64,000 bases of DNA, from the NCBI RefSeq assembly GCF_003253485.1, contig NZ_QKTX01000019.1:1-64000 (forward strand), in the 5' to 3' direction. The notes under the pieces were generated by a model that saw only the letters and a list, made by a program, of their open reading frames with translations, did not search any database and was not told where the DNA came from. The position numbers were made by a program, and so were the translations under genes. The stretch is from Algoriphagus aquaeductus (lineage in GTDB: Bacteria; Bacteroidota; Bacteroidia; Cytophagales; Cyclobacteriaceae). This document shows, piece by piece, positions 8,456-17,312 of this stretch; positions within the stretch are counted from its first letter, which is position 1, and each line of letters opens with the position of its first letter.

Positions 8456-8463
8456 TAACTTTG
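8456..8463 (+). promoter_or_regulatory. -7 element immediately upstream of rlmN
   Basis: TAACTTTG fits TAnnTTTG and ends only four bases before the GTG start of rlmN. A TTG lies 23 bp upstream, longer than the usual 19-20. If used, transcription would begin at or within the start codon, giving a leaderless message. Confidence 0.4.
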
Positions 8464-8467
8464 CCCC

Positions 8468-9532
8468 GTGGAAAATCAGAAAAAAGACATCCGTAAGTTG
8501 ACTCTGGCAGAGCTGGAGGAGTTTTTTTTGGCTCATGGGGAAAAAAAATTCCGGGCCAAGCAAGTCTACGAATGGCTCTGGAATAAGTCGCTCAAGAATT
8601 TTGACGAGATGAGCAACATCTCCCTTTCCACCCGTGAACTGCTCAAATCACACTTTGCCATCAATCATATTCAGGTTGACTTGATGCAGCACAGCAGTGA
8701 CGGCACCATCAAAAATGCAGTCAAGCTTTTCGATCATAAAATCGTGGAGTCGGTCCTCATTCCTACTACCAAGCGCATTACGGCGTGCGTTTCTTCGCAG
8801 GTAGGCTGTAGCTTAGACTGTAATTTTTGTGCCACGGCAAGACTGAAGCGGATGAGAAACCTCAATCCGGACGAAATTTATGACCAGGTAGTGGCCATCA
8901 AAGACGAGGCGGAAACGTATTTCCAGCGTCCGTTGACCAATATCGTGTTTATGGGAATGGGAGAGCCATTGCTCAACTACAACAACGTGATCGAGGCCAT
9001 TGACAAAATCACTTCGCCGGAAGGACTCGGTATGGCTCCCCGAAGAATCACCTTGTCAACCGTCGGAATACCCAAAATGATCCGAAAGATGGCTGATGAC
9101 GAGGTGAAATTTAACCTGGCTATTTCTCTTCACTCGGCGATCAATGAAACTCGCTCCAGACTGATGCCAATCAATGATTCCAATCCGCTGGAAGAACTCG
9201 GAGAAGCGTTGAAATATTGGTATCAAAAGACCAAGAGGAAAGTCACTTACGAATACGTGATCTGGGAAGGAATCAATGATGACGAACGACACGCCAAAGC
9301 CTTAGCCAAATTCTGCAAAATCATTCCTTCCAAAGTCAATATCATCCAATACAACCCCATCGATGAGGGAGAATTTCGTCAGGCCAAGCAAGAAGCTGTC
9401 GAAATGTATGTCCGGATTCTGGAATCTCAGGGCATTATTGCAAAAGTCAGAAAATCAAGGGGTCAGGATATCGACGCAGCCTGTGGACAACTTGCCAACA
9501 AAAATGAAGTGGCTCAACTCGCCACCGATTAA
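8468..9532 (+). CDS. rlmN: 23S rRNA (A2503-C2)/tRNA methyltransferase RlmN
   Basis: This radical-SAM enzyme methylates C2 of A2503 in 23S rRNA and A37 in some tRNAs. The 354-aa protein carries the cluster motif C114-x3-C118-x2-C121 (CSLDCNFC), the upstream Cys107 in TACVSSQVGC, the GMGEPLLNY SAM motif, and the C-terminal Cys339 (AACGQLA) that forms the methyl-carrying residue. The GTG start is needed to keep the conserved KKDIRKLTLAELEEFF N-terminus. It is divergent from the ccm operon with 194 bp between. Confidence 0.96.
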   Translation: MENQKKDIRKLTLAELEEFFLAHGEKKFRAKQVYEWLWNKSLKNFDEMSNISLSTRELLKSHFAINHIQVDLMQHSSDGTIKNAVKLFDHKIVESVLIPTTKRITACVSSQVGCSLDCNFCATARLKRMRNLNPDEIYDQVVAIKDEAETYFQRPLTNIVFMGMGEPLLNYNNVIEAIDKITSPEGLGMAPRRITLSTVGIPKMIRKMADDEVKFNLAISLHSAINETRSRLMPINDSNPLEELGEALKYWYQKTKRKVTYEYVIWEGINDDERHAKALAKFCKIIPSKVNIIQYNPIDEGEFRQAKQEAVEMYVRILESQGIIAKVRKSRGQDIDAACGQLANKNEVAQLATD

Positions 9533-9610
9533 CATTTTTTTATTTTGATCATATAGCAACCTTAGTTTAATTACGGAGTTTATAAACCTAGATTAAAAAA
9601 ATATAAACTC

Positions 9611-12280
9611 ATGAGAACAGCTTTTTTTGCGATCTGCTTTCTATTTTCTACTTCCATTTTTGCACAAAACGAATTACCTGAACGAATTCAAACCTATTTT
9701 GACAAATACCAGGAAGATTTCCCGGTCGAAAAAGCTTACCTCCATCTGGACAAATTCACCTACACCTTGGGCGAAGACCTTTGGTTCAGTGCCTATCTGG
9801 TAGCCGGGGGGACACAAGTCCCCTCTCCCTTGAGCAACACGCTGTATGTCGACTTCTTTGACGGAGAGGGATTGCTACTCACCCAAAAAATGATTCAGGT
9901 AGAGAATGGCCGTGGTGCAGGTGATTTTAAAATCCCAAGTTTCGCAAAAACCGGCATTTACCAGATCAAAGCCTATACTTCATGGATGAAAAACTTTGGG
10001 GAAGATTATTTTTTCACGCAGCGATTTGAAGTAATTGACGGTTTGGGTGGGTCGTTTCTTCCCAGAGTTGAATTCTTGGATCTCAGTGCTGCAGAAGGAA
10101 AAGTTCGATACCAAGTATCTCTTCAAGCTGTAAATTCCTCAGGAGATCCCCTTTCCAATAAAAATATTTTGGTCCAAGCAACGGGAGACGGAGAAGTCCT
10201 CTATTCTCAAGAATTGCAACTGAGCGCACAGGGAGAGGCGGAATTTATTTTTTCCATTCCGGCCGTAGCGCATGCCTCTCAAAGTCTGGAGCTGAGTTTT
10301 GAGGAAAATGAAGACTACGTGATCACCCAAAAAATCAGACTTCCTTATTCGCTTCAGCTTGCCGACATCCAGTTTTTACCTGAAGGAGGTCAATTGCTGA
10401 TGGGGAAAAAGTCTAAACTTGCCTTTCGGGCAGTTGATCCCGACGGAACCCCCATAACTTTGACAGGCACTCTAGAAGGAGAAGAAGGGACCACTTTCAG
10501 TTCTAATTTTGCCGGATTGGGAAAGGTAGAAATCACGCCTTCTAAAGATTCTTACGTCGCCCTGATTCAGTCCACACTCTACGGCGAAAGCCGTAAGGTC
10601 GCTCTCCCAAAAGCAAGCAGCAAAGGATTGAATATCCAAGTCCAAAATCCGGAAGAAGGGGCCTTTCTTTCTGCCCTGGTACAGGGAAATGAAGTGGATG
10701 GAAATTTACTTTTGGTCTCTCATACCCGAGGCCTGATCAATTTTATGGTCCAAGGTAAACTTACCAACGGAGTATGGGGAGCAAGAATTCCGAAAAAAAA
10801 CCTTCCCAGCGGAATCAACACCATTGCCGTTTTGGATGAGAAAGGCAAACCCCTTTTGGAGCGCTTGGTCTTTATCCAAAATGAGGACACCTTACAGTTG
10901 AACCTCAGCTCCTCATCCCAAATCACATCCAGAGGGAAAATCGATCTTTCCCTGGAATCTCTCTTTCAAAACAACCCAAATTCCGGTAGCTTCTCCATTG
11001 CGGTAGCAGATGTAGATCAAGTCCAGGATGAAAGCGAACTTTTTGGATCCATCTTTTCGCATCTGCTTTTGAGTTCGGACTTGAAAGGCGAAATCTATCG
11101 GCCAGGATACTACTTCCAACATCAAAATCCGGAAACCAAAGAAGCGTTGGATTTGGTCATGCTGACCCATGGTTGGAGTAGGTTTTCGTGGGAGGATATT
11201 TTTACAGAAAAATTCCCGGACCAAGGCTACTACATTGAGCAAGGCATCAGCATCAAGGGAAAAATAAAAGAACAATACCCGACTAGAAAAGGACTGGGAG
11301 GAGGTAAAATCAATGTCGTCATCGGAGAGGGAATAGAACTGCTCAGTACAGAATATGGTCCCGATGGCATGTTTCTCCTCACAGATCTTCAATATCAAGA
11401 TTCTGTCACCGTCACCATCACAGCAGAGGACAGCAGGGCCAAAAACTTCATAGACTTGGAGCTGGAGGACCCAAAGCTGCTTTTTTCAAAATTGAAGGTG
11501 AAATATCCATTGGAAATTTCATGGCCGGAAGGATTAGTCTCCACAGTCAGAGAACGGTCACTCATGCAGCAGCTCAATGCTGATCCCAAAATCATTGATT
11601 TGGAAGAGGTCACCATAGGCGCCAAGACCCTTCAGGAAGAAAAAACCTCGAACAGAAAAATCTACGGATCCGGAGATGCCACGTTGAAGCCCGACGAAAT
11701 CCCGGGAGGAAGTGGGTTTGTCAATATTTTCCAAATGATCCAGGGACGGGTAGCCGGAGTGAGGGTCAATTTGAATGGCTTCTCGGCAAGTGTGCAAATC
11801 CGAGGGGTAGGTTCAATCCAGGCAGGCACCGAACCCCTCTATCTTTTGGACAATATACCCGTGGATGCTGCCACTCTGGGTCAGGTCAGCCCCAGAGACG
11901 TGGAGAGCATTGAGGTATTTAAAGACCCTTCCCGTACAGCAATTTTCGGGTCACAAGGTGCCAATGGAGCTATTGCTGTCTATACCAAAACAGGAGCAGG
12001 ATTGTCCAGCACCAGCGTGGGAGGAACGCTGGTCACCAAATATGGAGGGTATGCATTGCCACGGGAATTTTATTCCCCCAAATACGATGAAAAATCACCT
12101 GCCACCGCCGTGACTGACAAGCGGGCTACCTTATTCTGGAATCCTTTGATTTCCACCGATGCAAGCGGAAAAGCTTCAGTGGAGTTCTATAATTCAGATT
12201 CCGCGTCAAAGCACCTAGTGGTGATTGAAGGCATGGATAGTTTTGGAAGACTTGGCCGATTGGTCAAAGTCTTGGAATAA
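9611..12280 (+). CDS. MG-domain protein with terminal TonB plug domain
   Basis: The 889-aa protein has a signal peptide (ends near FAQ) and a long series of beta-rich segments (residues about 30-600) that resemble macroglobulin MG2-like domains (FTYTLGEDLWFSAYLVA, SFAKTGIYQIKAYTSW). Near residues 690-800 there is a TonB-receptor plug (FQMIQGRVAGVRV, SVQIRGVGSIQ, EPLYLLDNIPVD, VESIEVFKDPS). No C-terminal 22-strand barrel follows; the protein ends soon after. Such MG-plug proteins are widespread in Bacteroidota and of unknown role; they may be periplasmic or outer-membrane-associated partners of transport systems. It precedes a small barrel protein on the same strand. Confidence 0.78.
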   Translation: MRTAFFAICFLFSTSIFAQNELPERIQTYFDKYQEDFPVEKAYLHLDKFTYTLGEDLWFSAYLVAGGTQVPSPLSNTLYVDFFDGEGLLLTQKMIQVENGRGAGDFKIPSFAKTGIYQIKAYTSWMKNFGEDYFFTQRFEVIDGLGGSFLPRVEFLDLSAAEGKVRYQVSLQAVNSSGDPLSNKNILVQATGDGEVLYSQELQLSAQGEAEFIFSIPAVAHASQSLELSFEENEDYVITQKIRLPYSLQLADIQFLPEGGQLLMGKKSKLAFRAVDPDGTPITLTGTLEGEEGTTFSSNFAGLGKVEITPSKDSYVALIQSTLYGESRKVALPKASSKGLNIQVQNPEEGAFLSALVQGNEVDGNLLLVSHTRGLINFMVQGKLTNGVWGARIPKKNLPSGINTIAVLDEKGKPLLERLVFIQNEDTLQLNLSSSSQITSRGKIDLSLESLFQNNPNSGSFSIAVADVDQVQDESELFGSIFSHLLLSSDLKGEIYRPGYYFQHQNPETKEALDLVMLTHGWSRFSWEDIFTEKFPDQGYYIEQGISIKGKIKEQYPTRKGLGGGKINVVIGEGIELLSTEYGPDGMFLLTDLQYQDSVTVTITAEDSRAKNFIDLELEDPKLLFSKLKVKYPLEISWPEGLVSTVRERSLMQQLNADPKIIDLEEVTIGAKTLQEEKTSNRKIYGSGDATLKPDEIPGGSGFVNIFQMIQGRVAGVRVNLNGFSASVQIRGVGSIQAGTEPLYLLDNIPVDAATLGQVSPRDVESIEVFKDPSRTAIFGSQGANGAIAVYTKTGAGLSSTSVGGTLVTKYGGYALPREFYSPKYDEKSPATAVTDKRATLFWNPLISTDASGKASVEFYNSDSASKHLVVIEGMDSFGRLGRLVKVLE

Positions 12281-12328
12281 TTTGCTTAACCGGGAGAACC
12301 CTCCTACCTTTTTCCAAAAAATAAACTC

Positions 12329-12799
12329 ATGAAGAAATTTGCATTACTCCTCTTGCTTGGAATAGGTAGCCTTGGTTTAACTCAAGCTCAAAATCAGGGC
12401 GAATCGAGAATTCATGTTTTGGGACAATACGGACTACGGTTAAATGAACCCGGAATTGGTGCAGGTTGGGAGTATTTCTTTGCCGAAAAGTTCGGTTTTA
12501 TGCCGAGTTATACGCGGATTTTCCCAAACGTGGGTAATGCAGGCAACTTCAGTGCAGATCTCCGGTATTACCTTTCTACCGGAAAATCCCAAGTGTATGC
12601 CATGGCGGGATACAGCCTGACCAGTGAAAACCCACAACCCGGATCTGCCGGAACGCGAAGAAACCAAAGCGGAGCAAATGTAGGGGTGGGGGCTGTCATT
12701 CCTTTGACAGAGTGGATAGGACTGAGCACGGAGTTTAAATTTCAGAGCCAAGGATTCCGACAACCGATCTTTCGATTTGGCTTTGCATTTCCGCTTTGA
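12329..12799 (+). CDS. small outer-membrane beta-barrel protein
   Basis: The 156-aa product has a clear signal peptide (MKKFALLLLLGIGSLGLTQAQ) and alternating hydrophobic/polar strands with turns (GAGWEYFF, FSADLRYYL, SQVYAMAGYSL, NVGVGAVIPL, GLSTEFKFQS), finishing with the aromatic RFGFAFPL, a typical final barrel strand for BAM recognition. Six to eight strands are likely, as in OmpW/OmpX-size barrels. It lies 48 bp after the MG-plug gene and is followed by a terminator at 12901-12930. Confidence 0.68.
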   Translation: MKKFALLLLLGIGSLGLTQAQNQGESRIHVLGQYGLRLNEPGIGAGWEYFFAEKFGFMPSYTRIFPNVGNAGNFSADLRYYLSTGKSQVYAMAGYSLTSENPQPGSAGTRRNQSGANVGVGAVIPLTEWIGLSTEFKFQSQGFRQPIFRFGFAFPL

Positions 12800-12900
12800 T
12801 ATAATCCCGAGTGCTGAAGATCTAAATTCTTGGCAAATTGGAGCAGTCCAGCCAAACTCATGATATGAACCATGACAACAGGTTATACTTGTAAAAAATG

Positions 12901-12930
12901 AGGGGAGTCGATTCCCCTTTTTTATTTTTC
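12901..12930 (+). terminator. rho-independent terminator
   Basis: AGGGGA (12901-12906) pairs with TCCCCT (12913-12918), followed by TTTTTATTTTT. It would end transcription from the outer-membrane barrel gene about 100 bp after its stop. Confidence 0.7.
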
Positions 12931-12934
12931 TGTT

Positions 12935-13074
12935 TATCCGCTTTCATACTAGTAGGCTTAGCCAGCTTATGAAATTTTTCAAAAAAGGCAGAAATCAAGA
13001 ATCCTTCGGTCATCGGTCTTCCGACCCATTAACAAAGAGAATTTGGCTGGTGGTGCAATTGCGGACAATCGTAT
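12935..13074. repeat. dispersed intergenic repeat, copy B
   Basis: Related to 3275-3466 (copy A). It shares TATCCGCTTT, GAATCCTTCGGTCA and the roughly 30-bp end block with CAATTGCGGACAATCG. It lacks the extra CTCGA-rich segment of copy A and is about 140 bp long. It fills the gap between a terminator and the 3' end of the rhomboid gene. Confidence 0.7.
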
Positions 13075-14013
13075 TTATTTTTTACTAAACTCAAATAGCT
13101 TTCGTTTTTCCTCTTTAGTCAGCCCATCGTATCCTTTTTCTGCAATTTTGTCCAAGATCCGGTCTATCTCGTCCTGACTGATCAACTCCTTGTTTGCAGT
13201 GGCAGGGCTTTCTGATGCAGGTTTAAATCCTCCAAAAGCACTTCCGGTGGATGTCGTTTTGGCTTTGCGATAGCTCACCTTGACCTTGCTTTTTTTGCCA
13301 CTGAACAGGCCTTCAAAAAACAACCCGACTTTCTGAACGGGTTTACCCAGATCCACCCCTTTTCTCAGTTGGACAATATACAAGTACCCAAGAAGTGCAC
13401 CTCCCAAGTGGGCGATTTCCCCGCCGGCATTGGCCCCGATCGAATTGGCAAAGGACAAAATCACATAAAAGGCCGCGATATAGACGATCTTGACCGGTCC
13501 CAGAATAAGCAAAAAGAAAGTTGTATTGGGAGTCAGCGTAGCCGCTCCTACGACTATGGCGAACACACCCGCACTGGCGCCAAGCATCATCGAAGAGTCA
13601 ACTGAAGCGCTGAAATACGGCGCCAGATTGTAAATCAAGACATAAAAGACCGCTCCAAAGATTCCTCCAAGGATATAGAGATTGGCCAGTTTGCGACTAC
13701 CGAGATACTGATGGATCAAGAGGCCAAACCAATAGAGGAAAAGCATATTGAAGAGAATGTGAAACAATCCCTCATGCAGAAACATATAGGTGAAAACAGT
13801 CCAAGGTTGCGTGGCAAGCTTAGGAAGAGATGCAGGCATCATCAGGTACTTCAATCCGGCCTGATACCATTCCCCAAATCCACTGATGGTCATCAATACT
13901 CTGAAGACCAAGACCACAAAAAAGACGAGGATATTGATCGCAATCAGCTTGTAAAGGCTGTTGTCCCGGTGCGTGAACGCATTTTTCAGATTGTCCCAAA
14001 AGCCGCCGTACAT
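13075..14013 (-). CDS. rhomboid family intramembrane serine protease (second of pair)
   Basis: The 312-aa protein has about six membrane helices. Motifs of an active rhomboid are visible: the helix-2 FHILFNMLFLY segment (HxxxN), the catalytic serine in GASAG, and the catalytic histidine in HLGGALLGYL. A soluble tail of about 100 residues (from GKSKVKVSYRKAKT on) ends in an acidic/basic helix (SQDEIDRILDKIAEKG), as in many Bacteroidota rhomboids. Rhomboids cut transmembrane helices of client proteins; clients are unknown here. It follows another rhomboid gene by 1 bp in an operon with mutL. Confidence 0.9.
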   Translation of the reverse strand: MYGGFWDNLKNAFTHRDNSLYKLIAINILVFFVVLVFRVLMTISGFGEWYQAGLKYLMMPASLPKLATQPWTVFTYMFLHEGLFHILFNMLFLYWFGLLIHQYLGSRKLANLYILGGIFGAVFYVLIYNLAPYFSASVDSSMMLGASAGVFAIVVGAATLTPNTTFFLLILGPVKIVYIAAFYVILSFANSIGANAGGEIAHLGGALLGYLYIVQLRKGVDLGKPVQKVGLFFEGLFSGKKSKVKVSYRKAKTTSTGSAFGGFKPASESPATANKELISQDEIDRILDKIAEKGYDGLTKEEKRKLFEFSKK

Positions 14014-14014
14014 A

Positions 14015-14806
14015 TCAATAGAATGAGTTTCTGTCTTTTTTCCAATTGTAAACCAACACCGCTCCGATCAGCAATCCACTCAAATGCGCAAAATGAGCCA
14101 CATTATCTGTGGGACTGTTGAGTAATACGTTGTAAACCGTGTAAAGTCCGTAAAACAATACCAGATATTTCGCCTTCACCGGCATGGGAGGGAAAAGCAA
14201 AAAGAGTTGGGTATTGGGGAAAAGCATGGCAAAGGCGATCAAAATACCAAAGAGTGCTCCGGATGCACCTACCATGGGCTGATTGGCATGAAGTCTCAAG
14301 ATTGCACTCAAGGTTTTTTCTGCCCGCTCGATATACATCGGATCCTCAGGATTTCGGCTGTATTGATCGACAAAATCAAACACCTCAGGAGAAAAGTATC
14401 CTCTGTTTTCGATGACCAAGCGATTAAAATACTCCGGGTCAGGAGAGGCTTCAAAGGTGATTACTTTTTCTTCCAGGGATTTGTACTGATAGATGGAATA
14501 GCCAGAATAAAGTACGCCGGCACCTATTCCGCAGACCATCCAAAGGGTAAAAAGTTTTTTAGGCCCCAGAAACTGCTCCAATAGCGGCCCGAAAATCAAC
14601 AGTCCGAACATGTTGCTGAACAAATGCCAAAAATCGGCATGCATAAACATGTAGGTTAGGAATTGAAAAGGACTAAAATATTCACTTTGAATATTGTATA
14701 AAGCAAACCATTTATTTAAGACCGGAAACACAAAGCTGGCTACCAGAAAAACGATCACGTTGATCAGCAGCAGATTTTGAACGACCGGAGTGATATTTCT
14801 AAACAT
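14015..14806 (-). CDS. rhomboid family intramembrane serine protease (first of pair)
   Basis: The 263-aa membrane protein has the helix-2 motif FWHLFSNMFGLLIFG, the catalytic GASGALFG serine and the histidine in AHLSGLLIGA. An insertion of about 60 residues between helices 3 and 4 (KVITFEASPDPEYF to RLHANQP) distinguishes it from its downstream neighbour. Being one base apart from mutL (14808) and from the next rhomboid (14013) argues for one transcript. Confidence 0.9.
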   Translation of the reverse strand: MFRNITPVVQNLLLINVIVFLVASFVFPVLNKWFALYNIQSEYFSPFQFLTYMFMHADFWHLFSNMFGLLIFGPLLEQFLGPKKLFTLWMVCGIGAGVLYSGYSIYQYKSLEEKVITFEASPDPEYFNRLVIENRGYFSPEVFDFVDQYSRNPEDPMYIERAEKTLSAILRLHANQPMVGASGALFGILIAFAMLFPNTQLFLLFPPMPVKAKYLVLFYGLYTVYNVLLNSPTDNVAHFAHLSGLLIGAVLVYNWKKDRNSFY

Positions 14807-14807
14807 A

Positions 14808-16655
14808 TTATTTTCCGAAGAATGCGTGAATGCTAGTTAAATCCAATTTGACAAAGGTTTTGTTCCCTGAAGGCGAATAGTTTGGATGTTGACAGGCAAA
14901 AAGCTGCCCCACCAAGGTCTCCATCTCCTGGGAATTAAGCTTCTGCCCTTTCTTTAGAGAGGACTTACGGGAAAGTGATCTCGCAAGATTTTCTCTTTTG
15001 TCCAAAGACAATTCACTTTTGAAATTTTTAAACTGTTCAATCAATCCTTCAAACAATTCTTTTTCATTTTTCACCTGCACATCAGCCGGCACGCCCTGAA
15101 TCAAAACGGTATCTTTTCCAAACTCCTCCACGACAAAACCCAAACTGAAAAGTTCGGGAAGCATGTCCATGACCAGAGCGAAGTCAGCCGGATTGAGCTG
15201 CAAAGTAGGCGGAAAAAGACACTGTTGGGAGGCTCCCTGATGAGTTGCCAATTGTTTGATGTATCGTTCATACAAGATCCGCTCATGAGCCATCTGCTGA
15301 TCCACAATGAGCAATCCGGTGGACATTTGGGCTACAACGTAGCTCAGTTCCACCTGAAAAGTGGTGCCGGTGGCTTCCTGTTCCGAGGGCTGGATTACCA
15401 GTCGGGATTCGTCTCCCGAAGCCCGGCTGGGAAAGGTCAGGATTTCCTGTTCTTCTCTGGGGTGGGATTGACCGGGATACTTTGGTGCATTTTCAAAATT
15501 TCCCTCAAATAATTTTTCCCATCCGGAGACAGCAGACTTTTTGAATTCCGGTGTATTGAATGTCTTATAGCTGTACTCCCGATCGACTTGGACAGCCGTT
15601 TCCGGGTTCTTGGTCCAATTTTCCTGAAAATTGACATCCACGCTAAAATCCAAGGCAGGCATCACATGATGTGCGCCGAGGGCCTGCTTGACGGCAGATC
15701 GGATGACCGCATAGACTGTCCGCTCATCATCAAACTTGATTTCGGTTTTGGTAGGGTGAACATTGATATCGATATGTGCAGGATCTATCTCCAAAAACAA
15801 CACATAAAAGGGATGCTGATCCGCCTGAATCAATCCCTCAAATGCCGAACTGACGGCATGATGCAAGTAACTGCTCCTGATGTACCGGTTGTTGACAAAG
15901 AAAAATTGCTCCCCCCGAGTTTTCTTTGCGTGTTCGGGCTTGCCGATGTAGCCGGTTACGTTGAGATGAGGAGTGACCTCTTCACAAGGAACGAGCTGAC
16001 CTTGGTAAGATTTTCCAAATAGACCAACGATCCGCTGACTGAGTTTACCCGGTGTCAGGTTATAGGTTTCAAGGTCTTGTTGATAAAGTGTAAATCCTAT
16101 CTCAGGATAAGAAAGTGCTACCCGCTGAAATTCATCCACGATGTGGCGCATTTCCACGGGATTGGATTTGAGAAAGTTTCTTCGGGCAGGAACGTTGAAA
16201 AACAGATTCTTCATTGCCACCGAGGTGCCAACAGGAGCAGAGATCGGTTCCTGTTTCTTTAACTCCGATCCTTCGATCTGAATCAAAGTTGCCAATTCCG
16301 AATCTGCCTGGCGTGTTTTCAATTCCACTTGGGCTACTGCTGCGATGGAAGCCAAAGCTTCACCCCGGAAACCAAATGTCCGAATGGCAAAAAGATCCTG
16401 GGAAGTACGGATTTTAGAGGTCGCATGACGCTCAAAACTCATACGGGCGTCAGTGGGAGACATGCCTTTGCCGTTGTCGATGACCTGGATCAATTGCTTG
16501 CCGGCATCTTTTACAAGAACTTGAATTTGAGTAGCCCCTGCATCCACTGCATTTTCCAAAAGCTCTTTGAGCGCTGACGCAGGTCGCTGCACCACTTCTC
16601 CTGCTGCAATCTGATTGGCGATTGCATCCGGGAGAAGCTGGATAATATTATTCAT
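14808..16655 (-). CDS. mutL: DNA mismatch repair protein MutL
   Basis: The 615-aa protein starts with the GHKL ATPase region (ANQIAAGEVVQRPASALKEL, ENAVDAGA, DNGKGM, TFGFRGEALASIA), followed by the transducer domain (RGEQFFFVNNRYIRS, DINVHPTKTEIKF). The C-terminal dimerisation domain contains DQQMAHERILYE where metal-binding MutL endonucleases have DQHAxxExxxxE, so the His is replaced by Gln. MutL links MutS mismatch recognition to strand incision. It overlaps the upstream small gene by 8 bp and precedes two rhomboid genes. Confidence 0.95.
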   Translation of the reverse strand: MNNIIQLLPDAIANQIAAGEVVQRPASALKELLENAVDAGATQIQVLVKDAGKQLIQVIDNGKGMSPTDARMSFERHATSKIRTSQDLFAIRTFGFRGEALASIAAVAQVELKTRQADSELATLIQIEGSELKKQEPISAPVGTSVAMKNLFFNVPARRNFLKSNPVEMRHIVDEFQRVALSYPEIGFTLYQQDLETYNLTPGKLSQRIVGLFGKSYQGQLVPCEEVTPHLNVTGYIGKPEHAKKTRGEQFFFVNNRYIRSSYLHHAVSSAFEGLIQADQHPFYVLFLEIDPAHIDINVHPTKTEIKFDDERTVYAVIRSAVKQALGAHHVMPALDFSVDVNFQENWTKNPETAVQVDREYSYKTFNTPEFKKSAVSGWEKLFEGNFENAPKYPGQSHPREEQEILTFPSRASGDESRLVIQPSEQEATGTTFQVELSYVVAQMSTGLLIVDQQMAHERILYERYIKQLATHQGASQQCLFPPTLQLNPADFALVMDMLPELFSLGFVVEEFGKDTVLIQGVPADVQVKNEKELFEGLIEQFKNFKSELSLDKRENLARSLSRKSSLKKGQKLNSQEMETLVGQLFACQHPNYSPSGNKTFVKLDLTSIHAFFGK

Positions 16656-17052
16656 TTCTCCCTTTCTTTTTTAGTCTTAAAAAGAAATAAACCGCCCCCA
16701 CAATCACTGCAAAATAAATCAGATAGGTAAATATGACCGGCCCGATATAGATATAACCAAAGGCTGCTGTGATCATTCCGAAAAATAAAACAGTCCGAAT
16801 CATTGCCGTGGAGTTAAACAGAGAAGTGTCTCGCTGTTTGATCCCCCGGTAGGATGAAAACGAACCCCGGATAGAAGCACCATAGCCTTTAGGATTATGT
16901 CCGTCTTCCCCGCTCAACAAGCCTTCTTCTTCCAATTCTTTTTTGATGCGGGAAGTACGCTGTTCAATCTCCTCTTTGACGGGATCGTAATACCTGGGTT
17001 TGATATCAAATCGCTGTGGGGAGGAAGTTTTGAATAGGGCGGGAAATTTCAT
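16648..17052 (-). CDS. small membrane protein upstream of mutL, unknown function
   Basis: The protein of about 134 aa (from MKFPALF; an in-frame start at 17094 adds 14 less plausible residues) has a basic/acidic N-terminal half with PRYYDPVKEEIEQRTSRI, a probable coiled or helical region, then two hydrophobic helices and a Lys/Arg-rich end. This arrangement is conserved upstream of mutL in related Cytophagales; I recall database copies named riboflavin synthase beta subunit, for which there is no support. The 3' end overlaps mutL by 8 bp, so the two are cotranscribed and probably translationally coupled. Confidence 0.7.
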   Translation of the reverse strand: MKFPALFKTSSPQRFDIKPRYYDPVKEEIEQRTSRIKKELEEEGLLSGEDGHNPKGYGASIRGSFSSYRGIKQRDTSLFNSTAMIRTVLFFGMITAAFGYIYIGPVIFTYLIYFAVIVGAVYFFLRLKKKGRNE

Positions 17053-17312
17053 CTTTGGTTCAAATTTTTCTGAAAAGCGTACGTTTTCATCCAACGAAAC
17101 TGGCTTTGAAGAAGACTAACCGATCATCAGATTTCTAAGCAATTTAACCCGAGTAATCGATTAATGTTGCCCGATCTTTGCTATCTTGGTTAGAGTGATC
17201 CCTTTTCCAATGCATCATCAGCGACCAGGGACATTGATGAAGGCTGAAAATGCCAAGTCGTCGCTCGGACAAATTTACTTCAAAAGTTAAGGAATTAAAA
17301 CCAATCTCATCC

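Noticed and set aside
16648..17052. Riboflavin synthase beta subunit
   Set aside because: The protein has two membrane helices and none of the lumazine synthase motifs; the name would be a carried-over mistake.
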